This document shows, in pieces, positions 1-9,137 of a stretch of DNA of 64,000 nucleotides. The position numbers were made by a program, and so were the translations under genes. Location of the stretch: assembly GCA_036271555.1 (NCBI GenBank), contig DATBAK010000037.1:1-64000 (forward strand). Direction: 5' to 3'. Source of the DNA: Acidimicrobiia bacterium (lineage in GTDB: Bacteria; Actinomycetota; Acidimicrobiia; IMCC26256; PALSA-610). How positions within the stretch are numbered: the first letter of the stretch is position 1; each line of letters opens with the position of its first letter. Under the pieces are notes generated by a model, which was not told the DNA's origin, made no database searches, and saw only the letters and a program-made list of their open reading frames with translations.

Positions 1-47
1 TGACGGCGACCGAGGCCGACTGGGGGTACGCGAACGCGCTCGACGAC

Positions 48-1205
48 GTGTCGGGGCAGGTCGCGATCGCGGGCATCGGCGAGACCGCGTACACGAAGGC
101 GTCGGGCCGCACCGCGCGCGAGATCGCGGCCGAGGCCGCCGAACGCGCCATCGCGGACGCGGGCCTCGAGCCGCACGACATCGACGGGCTCACGTACTCG
201 GGTGCGTTCGCCGACTTCGACGTCGCCGCGTTCCACGAGCACTTCGGTACGACCCACGACGTCTGGTCGTCGCCGTGGGGCGGCGGCATGGCATGGGCTG
301 CAACCGCGCCGTACCTCGCGGCGAAGGCGATCGAGGAACGTACGGCCAAGCACGTGCTCAACGTGTTCTCGGTCGCGTGGGCGACGCAGCGCGGCTCGAT
401 GACGGGTGGCCCCGGCGAGGTGCACGCCGCGCAGTCGCTGAAGCAGAACCTCGAGGTGCCGTTCGGCTGGTTCCCGCAGCCGGTCTACTTCGCCACGATC
501 ATGCGCCGGCACACGATCGAGTTCGGCACGACCGAGGAGCAGTTCGGTGCGATCGCGCTCGCGGCGCGGCGGCACGCGAACCTCAATCCCGAAGCCGTGA
601 TGCACGGCCGGCCGATGGCGATGTCGGATTACCTCGCGGCGCCGATGCTCGCGGAGCCGCTGCGGCTGCTCGACTCGTGCCTCATCTCCGACGGCGGCGC
701 CGCGTACGTGACGACGAGCACCGAGCGCGCGCGTGATCTGCGCGCGGACCCGATCGTCGTCAGGGGAGTGGGCGAGGGCTACTCGGGGAGCGGCACCCAC
801 TGGGCGCTCCAGCGTGAGTTCACGAGCACGCCGCAAGTGTTCAGCGCGCCGGGCGCGTTCGCGATGGCCGACCTCTCGCCGTCCGACGTCGATCTGCTCA
901 CCGTCTACGACCCGTTCACCGTCGTGTCGCTCATGCAGATCGAGGACATGGGCTTTTGTCCGAAGGGTGACGCGGGCGCGTTCGTCGAGGGCGACACGCT
1001 GCATCACGACGCGGGCAAGCTGCCGTTCAACACGCACGGCGGACTCCTGTCGCACGCGTACGTGCTCGGAATCGCGCACGTCATCGAGGTCGTGAAGCAG
1101 CTTCGTGGTGTCGCGGCCGCGCAGGTGCCGAACTGCGAGGTCGGCGTGTACGGCGGTTACACCGGACACATGGCGAGCACGCTCGTGCTCACGAAGGACC
1201 GCTGA
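48..1205 (+). CDS. Thiolase-like protein (lipid-transfer/Ltp2-type)
   Basis: Thiolase-fold protein of 385 aa from the GTG at 48. The N-terminus (VAIAGIGETAYTK) and the C-terminal NTHGGLLSHAY and GYTGHMAS segments are typical of lipid-transfer-protein thiolases. The loop that carries the acylated Cys in true thiolases reads SSPWGGGMAW (residues 74-83) and has no Cys. That is known for Ltp2-type retro-aldolases, which work with a DUF35 partner, and a DUF35 gene follows 7 nt downstream. I infer C-C bond cleavage or formation on a CoA ester rather than classical thiolysis. The reading frame stays open to the left edge, where bases 1-2 (TG) could finish a start codon lying just outside, so the true N-terminus may be 16 residues longer. 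Confidence 0.88.
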   Translation: MSGQVAIAGIGETAYTKASGRTAREIAAEAAERAIADAGLEPHDIDGLTYSGAFADFDVAAFHEHFGTTHDVWSSPWGGGMAWAATAPYLAAKAIEERTAKHVLNVFSVAWATQRGSMTGGPGEVHAAQSLKQNLEVPFGWFPQPVYFATIMRRHTIEFGTTEEQFGAIALAARRHANLNPEAVMHGRPMAMSDYLAAPMLAEPLRLLDSCLISDGGAAYVTTSTERARDLRADPIVVRGVGEGYSGSGTHWALQREFTSTPQVFSAPGAFAMADLSPSDVDLLTVYDPFTVVSLMQIEDMGFCPKGDAGAFVEGDTLHHDAGKLPFNTHGGLLSHAYVLGIAHVIEVVKQLRGVAAAQVPNCEVGVYGGYTGHMASTLVLTKDR

Positions 1206-1212
1206 GGCCGCG

Positions 1213-1665
1213 ATGGCGATCAAGCGCGCCGACTTCCCGCTGCCCGACGTCGACGACCCGTTGACCGCCGAGTTCTTCGCGGGCGCCGCGCGCGGTGAGC
1301 TCGTGATCCCGCGCTGCGATTCGTGCGCGCGGTTCGTCTGGTACCCGGCGGCGGAGTGCGTGGCGTGCGGATCGACGGACGCGCCGCGCTGGACCGCGGT
1401 GAGCGGCCACGGCACGTTGTTCTCGTGGGCCGTCCTGCGCCGAGCGTTCCTGCCCGCGTTCGAGGAAGCGGTTCCGTTCGTGACCGCGCTCGTCGCGCTC
1501 GCCGAGGATCCCGCGGTGCGGCTCTGCACGTACATCGTCGACGCCGAGCCGTCGACGCTCCGGGCCGACGCGCCCGTGCGCGCGGTGTTCCGTCCGCTCA
1601 CGTTCCCGACGGTTCCGGGCAAGGCGGTCACCGTCGCCATGTTCGAGCTTGCGAGCAACGCATGA
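1213..1665 (+). CDS. DUF35 Zn-ribbon/OB-fold protein
   Basis: 150 aa. An N-terminal helix is followed by a rubredoxin-like zinc ribbon with C35-x2-C38 and C49-x2-C52, then an OB-fold beta domain (SGHGTLFSWAVLRRAFLP onwards). DUF35 proteins bind acyl-CoA and form complexes with thiolase-like or aldolase partners; ChsH2 with Ltp2 is the well-known case. It sits between the Cys-less thiolase-like gene and an amidohydrolase in the same operon, so a heteromer with the upstream product is likely. I chose ATG 1213, just after the upstream stop, rather than the longer open frame starting at 1105 inside the thiolase gene. Its stop overlaps the next ATG (ATGA at 1662-1665). Confidence 0.9.
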   Translation: MAIKRADFPLPDVDDPLTAEFFAGAARGELVIPRCDSCARFVWYPAAECVACGSTDAPRWTAVSGHGTLFSWAVLRRAFLPAFEEAVPFVTALVALAEDPAVRLCTYIVDAEPSTLRADAPVRAVFRPLTFPTVPGKAVTVAMFELASNA

Positions 1666-2831
1666 AGACGACGTTCACCGACTGCTTCGACCTCGACGTC
1701 CCGATCGTCGACGCCGACGCGCACGTCAACGAGCCCCCCGATCTCTGGCAGACGCGTGTCCCGGCGCGCTGGCGCGACCGCGCGCCGAAGGTGCTGCACA
1801 CCGACGACGGCGACTTCTGGTCGTTCGAGGACGGCAAGCGCTCGCGCGCGCTCGGCCTCACCGCGACCGCGGGCCTGAGCTTCCCGCAGTTCCGTCCCGA
1901 GGGGCTCCGTTACTCCGAGATCCGGCCCGGATCGTTCGAGCCCAAGGCGCGCCTCGGCGATCTCGACGCCGACGGCATCTGGGCGCAGGTGCTGTACCCG
2001 TCGGTGACGCTCTCGGGCGCGCGCCTCTACGCCGACGAGCGCGAGCTCCAACTCGCGTGCGTGCGTGCGTACAACGAATGGCTCGCGGAGTTCTGCGCGG
2101 GCGGCGAGGGCCGACTCATCGGCCAGGCGATCATCCCGACGACCGGTGTCGACGACGCGATCGCCGAGCTGCACGCGGCGCTCGCGCTCGGACACAAGGG
2201 CGTGGTGATCAGCGCCTTCCCGAACGGGACGCTGAACGCGCAACCCGAGGACGCGCCGTTCTGGGCGCTCGTGGAGGAGATCGGGCTGCCGGTCGCGGTG
2301 CACATCGGCAGCTTCGTTCCCTCCCGCCCGGGCATGAAGTGGCCCGATACGCACGAGCTGTCGTTCCTCGGCATCACGGGCGCCGCGAAGGCCGGTTCGC
2401 AGGCGCTGCCGGTCGCGTGCTCCCTGATCTTCTCGGGCATCTTCGAGCAGTTCCCGCGGCTCAAGGTCGTGCTCGTCGAGTCGAACATCGGCTGGATCCC
2501 GACCCTCACCGAGCAGCTCGACGACATGTTCCTCCGCTACCGCTGGTTCACCGGCGCGACCGAGAAGATGCGCGCGATGCCGAGCGAGCTCTTCCACCGC
2601 AACCTCTGGGCGACGTTCATGATCGACACGGTCGGGATGGAGCTGCGCTACCGCATGAACGGCGCGCACCTGCTCTGGTCGACCGACTACCCGCACACCG
2701 GCTGCGACTGGCCCAACTCGCGTGTCACGATCGAGCGCGTGTTCCGCGGCCTCCCGCTCGACGAGGTGCGCACGTTCGTGCACACGAACGCGGTCGATCT
2801 CTATGGGCTCGAGCTGCCGCCGCGCGCATGA
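1662..2831 (+). CDS. Amidohydrolase-2 family metal-dependent hydrolase
   Basis: 389 aa TIM-barrel hydrolase or decarboxylase of the PF04909 type. Visible metal-site segments are DADAHVNEP (residues 17-25), the HIGS strand mid-protein, and STDYPHTGCDW near the C-terminus, whose Asp is a usual metal ligand. Relatives hydrolyse or decarboxylate cyclic and aromatic acids (ACMSD type), and similar genes are common in actinobacterial CoA-ester degradation clusters. The substrate cannot be told from sequence. It is translationally coupled at both ends by ATGA overlaps, so it should be made together with the thiolase-like, DUF35 and CoA transferase proteins. Confidence 0.9.
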   Translation: MKTTFTDCFDLDVPIVDADAHVNEPPDLWQTRVPARWRDRAPKVLHTDDGDFWSFEDGKRSRALGLTATAGLSFPQFRPEGLRYSEIRPGSFEPKARLGDLDADGIWAQVLYPSVTLSGARLYADERELQLACVRAYNEWLAEFCAGGEGRLIGQAIIPTTGVDDAIAELHAALALGHKGVVISAFPNGTLNAQPEDAPFWALVEEIGLPVAVHIGSFVPSRPGMKWPDTHELSFLGITGAAKAGSQALPVACSLIFSGIFEQFPRLKVVLVESNIGWIPTLTEQLDDMFLRYRWFTGATEKMRAMPSELFHRNLWATFMIDTVGMELRYRMNGAHLLWSTDYPHTGCDWPNSRVTIERVFRGLPLDEVRTFVHTNAVDLYGLELPPRA

Positions 2832-5068
2832 TCTACGACGACCTGCGTGTCCTCGACCTGTCGAGCGGGCTCGCGCCCGCGTACGCGGCGAAGCTCCTGA
2901 CCGATCTCGGCGCGCAGGTCGTGCATTGGGAGCCGCCCGGCGGCGATGCGTTGCGACGCGACGACCCGCACGGCGCGCTCCACGCGTACCTGCGGACGTC
3001 GCAGCGCGCGGTCTTCGGCGACGCGGCCGCGTGGGTCGACGGCGCCGATGTCGTGTTGCTGTCGGATCCGTCGCCGGACGCGTTGTCGGCGGCCTTGGTG
3101 ACCTCGTTGCGCGAGCGCGGGCGCGCGGCGGCGACCGGCGTCGGTCCGCTCGTCGTCGTGGAGGTGTCGGCGCTCGGGCATGGTGGTCCCGACGACGGGC
3201 TCGACCTGCCCGAGCCGGTGCTCCAGGCCCGGTCGGGTGCGCTGTCCGGCCACGGGCACATGGGGCAGACGCCGCTCACCGTCGGCGGTCGCATCGGTGA
3301 GTACGTGGCCGGTGCGTTCGCCGCGCTCGGTGCCGCGACCGCGTGGCGGCGCGCGGAGCAGACGCGGCGCGCCGAGCTCGTCGACGTGTCGAAGCTCGAG
3401 GCGATGCAGCTCACGATGCTCACGGTGCCGACGCTGCTCGCGCACTTTCCCGGCGGTCGCGGCACGACGTTCCGGTTCGTGATGATCCCCGGCAACGAGC
3501 CGACGGGCGACGACCGCTACGTCGGCATCACCACGATCACGGCCGCGCAGTGGCGCGCGCTGCTCGGGGCGATGGGTCGCGACGATCTGAAGGACGACGA
3601 TCAGCTCACGACGATGATCGGGCGCTTCATGCGTGCGCAGGAGGTGAACGGTCTCCTCCACGGCTGGACGCGTGCGCACACCGCCGACGAGATCGAGGAC
3701 GCGTGCAGCGCGGCGCGCGTGCCCGTCGCGGTCGTGAGCAACGGAGAGTTGCTGCCCCAGCTCGACCAGCTGAAGTCGCGCGCGGTGTTCGTCGCGCAGC
3801 CGGGCGCGTCGTTCGTACGGCCGCGAGCACCGTTCCGCTTCCACGGGATCGCGGATCGCGAGCTCGTGGCGGCCCCGACGGCCCCGGAAGCCGGGGTGAC
3901 GCCGTGGACCGCGCGTGCCTCCGGCGATCGCGCACCCGCCGAAGTGGGTGACCGTCCGCTCGCGGGCGTGCGCGTGATCGACTTCACGGCGTTCTGGTCC
4001 GGCCCGTTCGCGACCGCATGGCTTGCCGCCATGGGCGCCGACGTCGTGAAGGTCGAGTCCGTGCAGCGGCCCGACGGCATCCGCTTCAGCGCGGCCGTTC
4101 GCGCGTCGCAGGACGCGCAGTACTTCGAGAAGTCGGGACTGTTCCACGCCGCGAATCTCGCGAAGCGCGGGATCACGCTCGACCTCTCGCAGGAGGAGGG
4201 GCGCGCGCTCGCGCGTCGTCTGATCGAGACGGCCGACGTCGTCGTCGAGAACTTCACGCCGCGCGTGCTCGACGACTTCGGCTTCTCGTACGACGCGGTG
4301 CGCGCGATCAAGCCCGACGTCGTGATGCTACGGCTGCCCGCGTTCGGGCTGTCGGGCCCGTGGCGCGATCGTCCCGGCTTCGCGCAGACGATGGAGCAGC
4401 TCACCGGCATGGCGTGGGTGACCGGTTACGAGGGTGGCCCGCCGATCATCGCGGGCGGAGTGGTCGACCCGATGGTGGGCACGCACGTCGCGCTTGCGCT
4501 GGTCGCCGCGCTCGCGCGGCGCGACCACACCGGCGAGGGCGGCCTCGTCGAGATGCCGATGATCGAGGTCGCAATCGCGACCACAGCCGAGCAGGTCATT
4601 CGGTTCTCGGAGTACGGCGAGCTCATGGGCCGGCGCGGCGAGGGCGGCGTGTACCGCTGCGCGGGCGACGACGAGTGGATCGCGCTCGATCTCGACGCCG
4701 ATGCAATGCCCGTGGCGGCGCGCGCCGAATGGTGCGCGGCGCGCACGAAGGAGGACGCGGCCGCGGCGTTGCGCGCCGACGGCATCGCCGCGTGGCCCGT
4801 GATCGCCGGCCATCTCGCGGTCGACGATCCGCAGCTCGTCGCTCGGAAGTTCTTCCAGTCGATCGACAATCCGTTGGTCGGGCGCCACGACTACCCGACG
4901 TTCCCGATGACGATGTCGGCCGGGCCCTCGACGTACTGGCGCGCGCCCGCACCGACGCTCGGCCAGCACACCGACGAAGTGCTGCGCGAGATCGGTGTCA
5001 CCGCCGACGAGCTCGCCGCCCTGCGCGAGCGCCACGTGATCGGCGACACGCCCCTCGCTCCGGGCTGA
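2828..5068 (+). CDS. Tandem-domain CaiB/BaiF (family III) CoA transferase
   Basis: 746 aa, about twice the usual 380-400 aa of family III CoA transferases, with two full domains. Domain 1 starts DLRVLDLSSGLAPAYAAKLL and domain 2 (from about residue 375) starts PLAGVRVIDFTAFWSGPFA. Enzymes of this family move CoA between carboxylic acids through an Asp-bound intermediate. By my alignment the catalytic Asp is D547 in the second copy (VVDPMVGTHVA), while the first copy has Glu (E158, IGEYVAGAF). The second copy may therefore be the active one and the first structural, mimicking the interlocked dimer in one chain. It is the last gene of the operon; a convergent SDR follows 38 nt away. Confidence 0.9.
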   Translation: MIYDDLRVLDLSSGLAPAYAAKLLTDLGAQVVHWEPPGGDALRRDDPHGALHAYLRTSQRAVFGDAAAWVDGADVVLLSDPSPDALSAALVTSLRERGRAAATGVGPLVVVEVSALGHGGPDDGLDLPEPVLQARSGALSGHGHMGQTPLTVGGRIGEYVAGAFAALGAATAWRRAEQTRRAELVDVSKLEAMQLTMLTVPTLLAHFPGGRGTTFRFVMIPGNEPTGDDRYVGITTITAAQWRALLGAMGRDDLKDDDQLTTMIGRFMRAQEVNGLLHGWTRAHTADEIEDACSAARVPVAVVSNGELLPQLDQLKSRAVFVAQPGASFVRPRAPFRFHGIADRELVAAPTAPEAGVTPWTARASGDRAPAEVGDRPLAGVRVIDFTAFWSGPFATAWLAAMGADVVKVESVQRPDGIRFSAAVRASQDAQYFEKSGLFHAANLAKRGITLDLSQEEGRALARRLIETADVVVENFTPRVLDDFGFSYDAVRAIKPDVVMLRLPAFGLSGPWRDRPGFAQTMEQLTGMAWVTGYEGGPPIIAGGVVDPMVGTHVALALVAALARRDHTGEGGLVEMPMIEVAIATTAEQVIRFSEYGELMGRRGEGGVYRCAGDDEWIALDLDADAMPVAARAEWCAARTKEDAAAALRADGIAAWPVIAGHLAVDDPQLVARKFFQSIDNPLVGRHDYPTFPMTMSAGPSTYWRAPAPTLGQHTDEVLREIGVTADELAALRERHVIGDTPLAPG

Positions 5069-5106
5069 TCGCCCCGGTCGTCCGGGCACGCGTGAGGGGC
5101 GCGCGG

Positions 5107-5919
5107 TCAGGCGGTCAGCGCGGCGTAGTCGACCTGGCCCATCGTGCTCGCGGCGCCGAACGCGGCGTCGACGACGAGGTTGAGGCCGTTCACGTACGAG
5201 CTCTCGTCGGCGTTGACGAACACGAGCGCGGGTGCGATCTCCGACGGTGTCGCGAGCCGGCCCGCCGACTGCGCCGCGGTCCAGTCGATCGTGTTCGAGC
5301 CCATCGCGGTCCGGAAGTCCGGCATCATCGGGCTCTCGATCGGGCCCGGGCTCACGCAGTTCATGCGGATGCGGCCGTCGAACCAGCACGGTCGCGCGCG
5401 CAGCATCGTGTACACGACCACGCACTCCTTCGAGAAGAAGTACGGGTCGCCCTGCTCGCCGAGGTGCGCGTCGACCCACTGCGCGCCCGCCGCGAAGTCG
5501 GCCGTCTCGACGAGCTCGCGCACGACGTCGAGCCGGTTCGGCCACCCCATGCCCGCGATCGACGCGACGTGCGCGACCGCGCCACCGGCGGGCATCAGCG
5601 GCAGCACCGTCTCGGTGAGCTCGCGCAGGCCGAGGAAGTTCACGCCGATCACCATCTCGGGCGGCCGCGTCTGCGGCACACCCGCGATGTTGAAGAGCTT
5701 GTGGATCGGCGCGCCGATCTCGGCGACGACGGACGCGATGGCGGCGGGATCGGAGACGTCGCACCGGTAGAAGTGCTCGATCGGTCCCTCGACGTCGGCG
5801 ACGTCGAGGGCGTGCACCTCGGCGCCGAGGTCGGCGAGCATGCGCGTCGTCGCCGCGCCGACACCGGTCGCGGCGCCGGTGAGCACGACCCGCTGGCCGT
5901 CGTATCCGAAGGGGCTCAT
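5107..5919 (-). CDS. SDR family oxidoreductase
   Basis: 270 aa Rossmann-fold dehydrogenase. The cofactor motif TGAATGVG lies near the N-terminus, NIAGVPQ replaces the usual NNAG, and the active site is YFFSKE (Tyr-x3-Lys). I chose the start at 5919 because GAGGAG lies just upstream at proper spacing; the open frame to 5976 adds 19 arginine-rich residues that look spurious. The FAD oxidoreductase upstream on the same strand ends 22 nt before it, so the two may be co-transcribed. Members act on hydroxysteroids, acyl-CoA hydroxy intermediates or other alcohols. The substrate is unknown. Confidence 0.9.
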   Translation of the reverse strand: MSPFGYDGQRVVLTGAATGVGAATTRMLADLGAEVHALDVADVEGPIEHFYRCDVSDPAAIASVVAEIGAPIHKLFNIAGVPQTRPPEMVIGVNFLGLRELTETVLPLMPAGGAVAHVASIAGMGWPNRLDVVRELVETADFAAGAQWVDAHLGEQGDPYFFSKECVVVYTMLRARPCWFDGRIRMNCVSPGPIESPMMPDFRTAMGSNTIDWTAAQSAGRLATPSEIAPALVFVNADESSYVNGLNLVVDAAFGAASTMGQVDYAALTA

Positions 5920-5941
5920 GACACGTTCTCCTCGGGTTGGG

Positions 5942-7081
5942 TCAGCGCGCGGCCGGTACCGGCGGCGCGAAAGCACTGAGATCGACCGTCGTCTCGATGT
6001 CGAGCGCGAGGTCGACGACCGCGCTCGCGCTCCAGGGACCGAACGTCAGGCCGCTCGCGCCGTGACCGGTCGCGACGAACGCGCCCGGCCGATCCGGGAT
6101 CGCGCCGAGCACCGGCATGCCGGTCGTCGAGACCGGTCGCAATCCGACGCGGACCTCGAGCACGGTTGCATCCGCGAGACCGGGCGCGATCGCGAGCGCG
6201 CGGTCGATGATCTCGCGCACTCCTTCGAACGTGACGCGCGGATCGAACCCGACGTCGTCGTGCGTCGCGCCGCACGCGACGCGACCGCCGGGCCACGCGA
6301 CCATGTAGTGATCGTGCAGTGGGGAGAGCACCGGCCACGCCGCGGTGTCGACGCCGTCGAGTTGAAGATGTGCGATCTGCCCGCGCTGCGGCACGACCGG
6401 CAGCGTCACGCCGAGCCGTTCGCCGAGTGCCGGCGTCCACGCGCCGCCCGCGACGACCACGGCCTTCGCCGCGATCGCGCGTCCGTCGACGTCGACTTCG
6501 ACGCCGGTGACGCGATCGCCGTCGATCACGAAGTCGGTGACGGCCGTCGTCTCCTGCTCGAGCCCGCGCGCGACCGCGGCGCGCAGCAGTGCGGCCGTGA
6601 GCTGACGGCCGTCGACACGCGCCGCCGAGTGCGAGAAGAACGCCGAGACCACCGGGCCGAGCACGGGAAAGCGCGCGTGCGCGTCCGCCGCGCTGATCTC
6701 CTCGATCGTTCCCGGCGCGGGCACCGCGCCCGGTCGGTCCGCGTCGTGCAGGAGCTTCAGATAGCCCTCGAGCATCTTCGCCTCGCGCTCGTCGCGCGCG
6801 ATCACGAGCTTCCCGCACTGCACGAAGCCGGTGTCGCGCTCGCCGTCGGCGGCGAGCGAGTCGATGAGCGCGCGGTAGTGCGCGGCGGTCGCGTCGACCA
6901 TCGCCTGGCGAGGCGAGCCGTCGCGGATCTCGGTCTCGGGCGACACGATGCCCGCGCCCGCATCGGTCGCGCGGCCCTCGTGGTGGACGTCGACGAGGAG
7001 CGTGCGCGCGCCGAGCCCGACCGCGCGGTACGCAGCCGACGCGCCGACGACGCCTCCTCCGACGACGATCAGGTCGAACAT
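5942..7081 (-). CDS. FAD-dependent amino acid/amine oxidase (DAO family)
   Basis: 379 aa. It begins MFDLIVVGGGVVGASAAYRA, a classical FAD dinucleotide fold, and ends with a DAO-type GHGASGLTFGPWSASAVVDL segment near the C-terminus that also contacts FAD. The family includes glycine, sarcosine and D-amino acid oxidases and dehydrogenases, which deaminate secondary or primary amines. I chose ATG 7081, preceded by GGAGGG with about 8 nt spacing, over GTG 7090. It lies upstream of the SDR on the same strand and is divergent from the MFS gene, with 65 nt between starts. Substrate not predictable. Confidence 0.88.
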   Translation of the reverse strand: MFDLIVVGGGVVGASAAYRAVGLGARTLLVDVHHEGRATDAGAGIVSPETEIRDGSPRQAMVDATAAHYRALIDSLAADGERDTGFVQCGKLVIARDEREAKMLEGYLKLLHDADRPGAVPAPGTIEEISAADAHARFPVLGPVVSAFFSHSAARVDGRQLTAALLRAAVARGLEQETTAVTDFVIDGDRVTGVEVDVDGRAIAAKAVVVAGGAWTPALGERLGVTLPVVPQRGQIAHLQLDGVDTAAWPVLSPLHDHYMVAWPGGRVACGATHDDVGFDPRVTFEGVREIIDRALAIAPGLADATVLEVRVGLRPVSTTGMPVLGAIPDRPGAFVATGHGASGLTFGPWSASAVVDLALDIETTVDLSAFAPPVPAAR

Positions 7082-7146
7082 CGGTGTCACCCTCCCCCCG
7101 GAATCGCATTCCGGTCAACCCGGCACGCTCCTCTAGCGTGGCGTCG

Positions 7147-8436
7147 ATGCAGGTGCACCGCTCCGACGATGCCGACTCGGAGCGGGTGTCGGATGCGCTG
7201 ATCGACGGCGACGTCGCGCTCGAGCGCGGCACCGCGCGCGCCGCGCTCCGCAACCGCGACTTCCGTGTCTTCTGGAGCGGCGTGTTCGCGTCGAACATCG
7301 GCACCTGGATGCAGAACGTGCTGCTCGGCGCGTACGGGTTGGTGCTCACGCACTCCGCGACGTATGTCGGCCTTCTCGCGTTCGCACAGCTCGGGCCCCT
7401 CCTCTTCCTGTCGACGGTGAGCGGCGTGCTCGCCGACACGCTCGACCGCCGCACGCTGCTGGTCGCCGCGCAGGTCGTACAGCTCGCGCTCGCGATCGTG
7501 CTGGCAGTGCTCGCGCTCGGTCATCACCCGTCGTCGGTCGCGATCTTCCTCTGCGTGCTCGCGATCGGTATCGCGAACGCGGTCGGCGGACCGGGCATGA
7601 GCGCGATCATGCCGTCGCTGGTTCCACGCGAGGATCTCTCCGGAGCGGTCGCGCTCGCGTCCGTCCAGATGAACCTGTCGCGAGTCATCGGACCGCCGAT
7701 CGCGGCGCTGATCTACGCGCGCTTCGGCGCGTCCCCGGTGTTCGCGATCAACGCGCTCACGTACCTCGCCGCGGTCTACAGCCTGCTCGCCGCGAAGTAC
7801 CCGCGACGCGTCGATGCGGGGATCACCGAACGGGGTGCGGCGCGTCTGATGTCGGGAGTCCGCATCGCGATCGCCGATCGACTGCTCAGCATCGTGCTCT
7901 TCGTCCTCTTCACGTTCTCGTTCATCTCCTTGAACTTCATCTCGTTCATGCCGGTTCTGGCCACCGAGCACTTCGGGATCTCGCCGAAGTCGACTGCGTA
8001 CGGACTGCTCTACGCGTCCTTCGGATTCGGCGCCGCGTGCGGAGCGGTGAGCGTCGGCTCGATCCTCGCCCGGCGCTCGAAGGCATCGCTCGTGCGCCCG
8101 GGTCTGGTCGCGTTCGCGGTCCTGCTCGCGCTGTTCGGGGTGGTGCGCGTCGCTGCGCTCTCGTTCGAGATCGCGTTCGCGCTCGGCTACGCGTACTTCG
8201 TCGTCATCACCTCGCTGTCGACGGTCCTCCAGGAGTACGTGTCGGAGGCGGTGCGCGGACGCGTCACCGCCCTCTGGATCATGGGCTTCGGTGGCTCGGT
8301 CGGCGTCGGCGCGCTCGCGTGGGGCCCGCTCGCGCACCGCTCGATCGGCGGGCTGCTCATGCTCGGAGTCGCCTGCGCCGCGGCGCTCGCCGTACTCTGC
8401 GCGCCGAGGCGGCTCGAGGCAGGGGTGGTGGGATGA
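7147..8436 (+). CDS. MFS transporter (MFS_3/EntS-like exporter)
   Basis: 429 aa polytopic membrane protein with about 12 hydrophobic segments. The first half carries NIGTWMQNVLLGAYGLVL and the loop ADTLDRRTLL, which match the MFS_3 (EntS/DHA3) drug or siderophore exporter group. The N-terminal 35 residues are charged and cytoplasmic. The start at 7147 fits the length of this extension; a frame back to 7084 would overlap the divergent FAD gene. Its stop overlaps the next start (ATGA at 8433-8436), so it is coupled to the DinB-like gene. Export of a toxic or thiol-conjugated compound is possible but not shown. Confidence 0.9.
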   Translation: MQVHRSDDADSERVSDALIDGDVALERGTARAALRNRDFRVFWSGVFASNIGTWMQNVLLGAYGLVLTHSATYVGLLAFAQLGPLLFLSTVSGVLADTLDRRTLLVAAQVVQLALAIVLAVLALGHHPSSVAIFLCVLAIGIANAVGGPGMSAIMPSLVPREDLSGAVALASVQMNLSRVIGPPIAALIYARFGASPVFAINALTYLAAVYSLLAAKYPRRVDAGITERGAARLMSGVRIAIADRLLSIVLFVLFTFSFISLNFISFMPVLATEHFGISPKSTAYGLLYASFGFGAACGAVSVGSILARRSKASLVRPGLVAFAVLLALFGVVRVAALSFEIAFALGYAYFVVITSLSTVLQEYVSEAVRGRVTALWIMGFGGSVGVGALAWGPLAHRSIGGLLMLGVACAAALAVLCAPRRLEAGVVG

Positions 8437-9137
8437 ACGGCGGACCGACGCCCGATCAGATCGCGCATTCGGAGGCGTACCGGACGACGCGCGAGCGCAT
8501 CACCGCGCTCGTGCAGAAGGCGGCGCCCGGCGCGCTCGACGCAGGCGCGCCGGCGACTCCGGCCTGGCGGGCGCGTGACGTGCTCGCGCACGTCGTCGGC
8601 GTCGCGACCGACGTCGTGAGCGGCAACGTCGCCGACGCCGGCGGCGACGACTGGACGGCCGTTCAGGTCGACACGCGCCGGGATCGCTCGATCGACGATC
8701 TGCTCGCAGAGTGGGACGCATCCGGCCCGCAGCTCGACGCCTTCGTGCTCGCGCTGCCGACCGCGATCACCGGGCAGCTCATCGCCGACACGGTCACGCA
8801 CGAGCACGACCTGCGCCAGGTGTTGGGCGCGCCCGGCGCGCGCGACTCCGACGCGCTCACGCTCGGGTTCGCGTACGTCGTGACCGCGCTCGGCCGCACC
8901 TACGACGAGACCGGCGACCGCGCGGTGCGGTTCGCGCACGACGGCCGCGAATCGACGTCCGGGACGGTCGAGCCCGCCGTAACGCTGCGGGCCTCGACGT
9001 TCGAGCTCGCGCGCGCGGTCACCGGCCGGCGGACGCTCGACGAGATCCGCGCCTACGACTGGTCGCCGAGCGCCACGCCCGAACGGCTGCTCGTGCTCCC
9101 GCCGTTCAACGCGCGTTTCGATTCATTGGGCGAGTGA
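8433..9137 (+). CDS. Maleylpyruvate isomerase family (DinB-like, mycothiol-type) protein
   Basis: 234 aa. The N-terminal four-helix DinB/MDMPI fold has metal-site candidates H53 (DVLAHVVG) and the THEHDLRQ segment at residues 122-129. Actinobacterial members use mycothiol or bacillithiol-like thiols, and many have no known substrate. Coupling to the upstream MFS exporter suggests detoxification (thiol transfer then export), which is inference. Its 3' end overlaps the convergent HDAC-like gene by 15 nt. Confidence 0.85.
   Translation: MNGGPTPDQIAHSEAYRTTRERITALVQKAAPGALDAGAPATPAWRARDVLAHVVGVATDVVSGNVADAGGDDWTAVQVDTRRDRSIDDLLAEWDASGPQLDAFVLALPTAITGQLIADTVTHEHDLRQVLGAPGARDSDALTLGFAYVVTALGRTYDETGDRAVRFAHDGRESTSGTVEPAVTLRASTFELARAVTGRRTLDEIRAYDWSPSATPERLLVLPPFNARFDSLGE

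Noticed and set aside
1649-5068. Single 1139-residue frame spanning amidohydrolase and CoA transferase
   Set aside because: Its first 393 residues are an Arg/Ala-rich shadow of the amidohydrolase gene in another frame. The real CoA transferase starts at ATG 2828 with an ATGA overlap.
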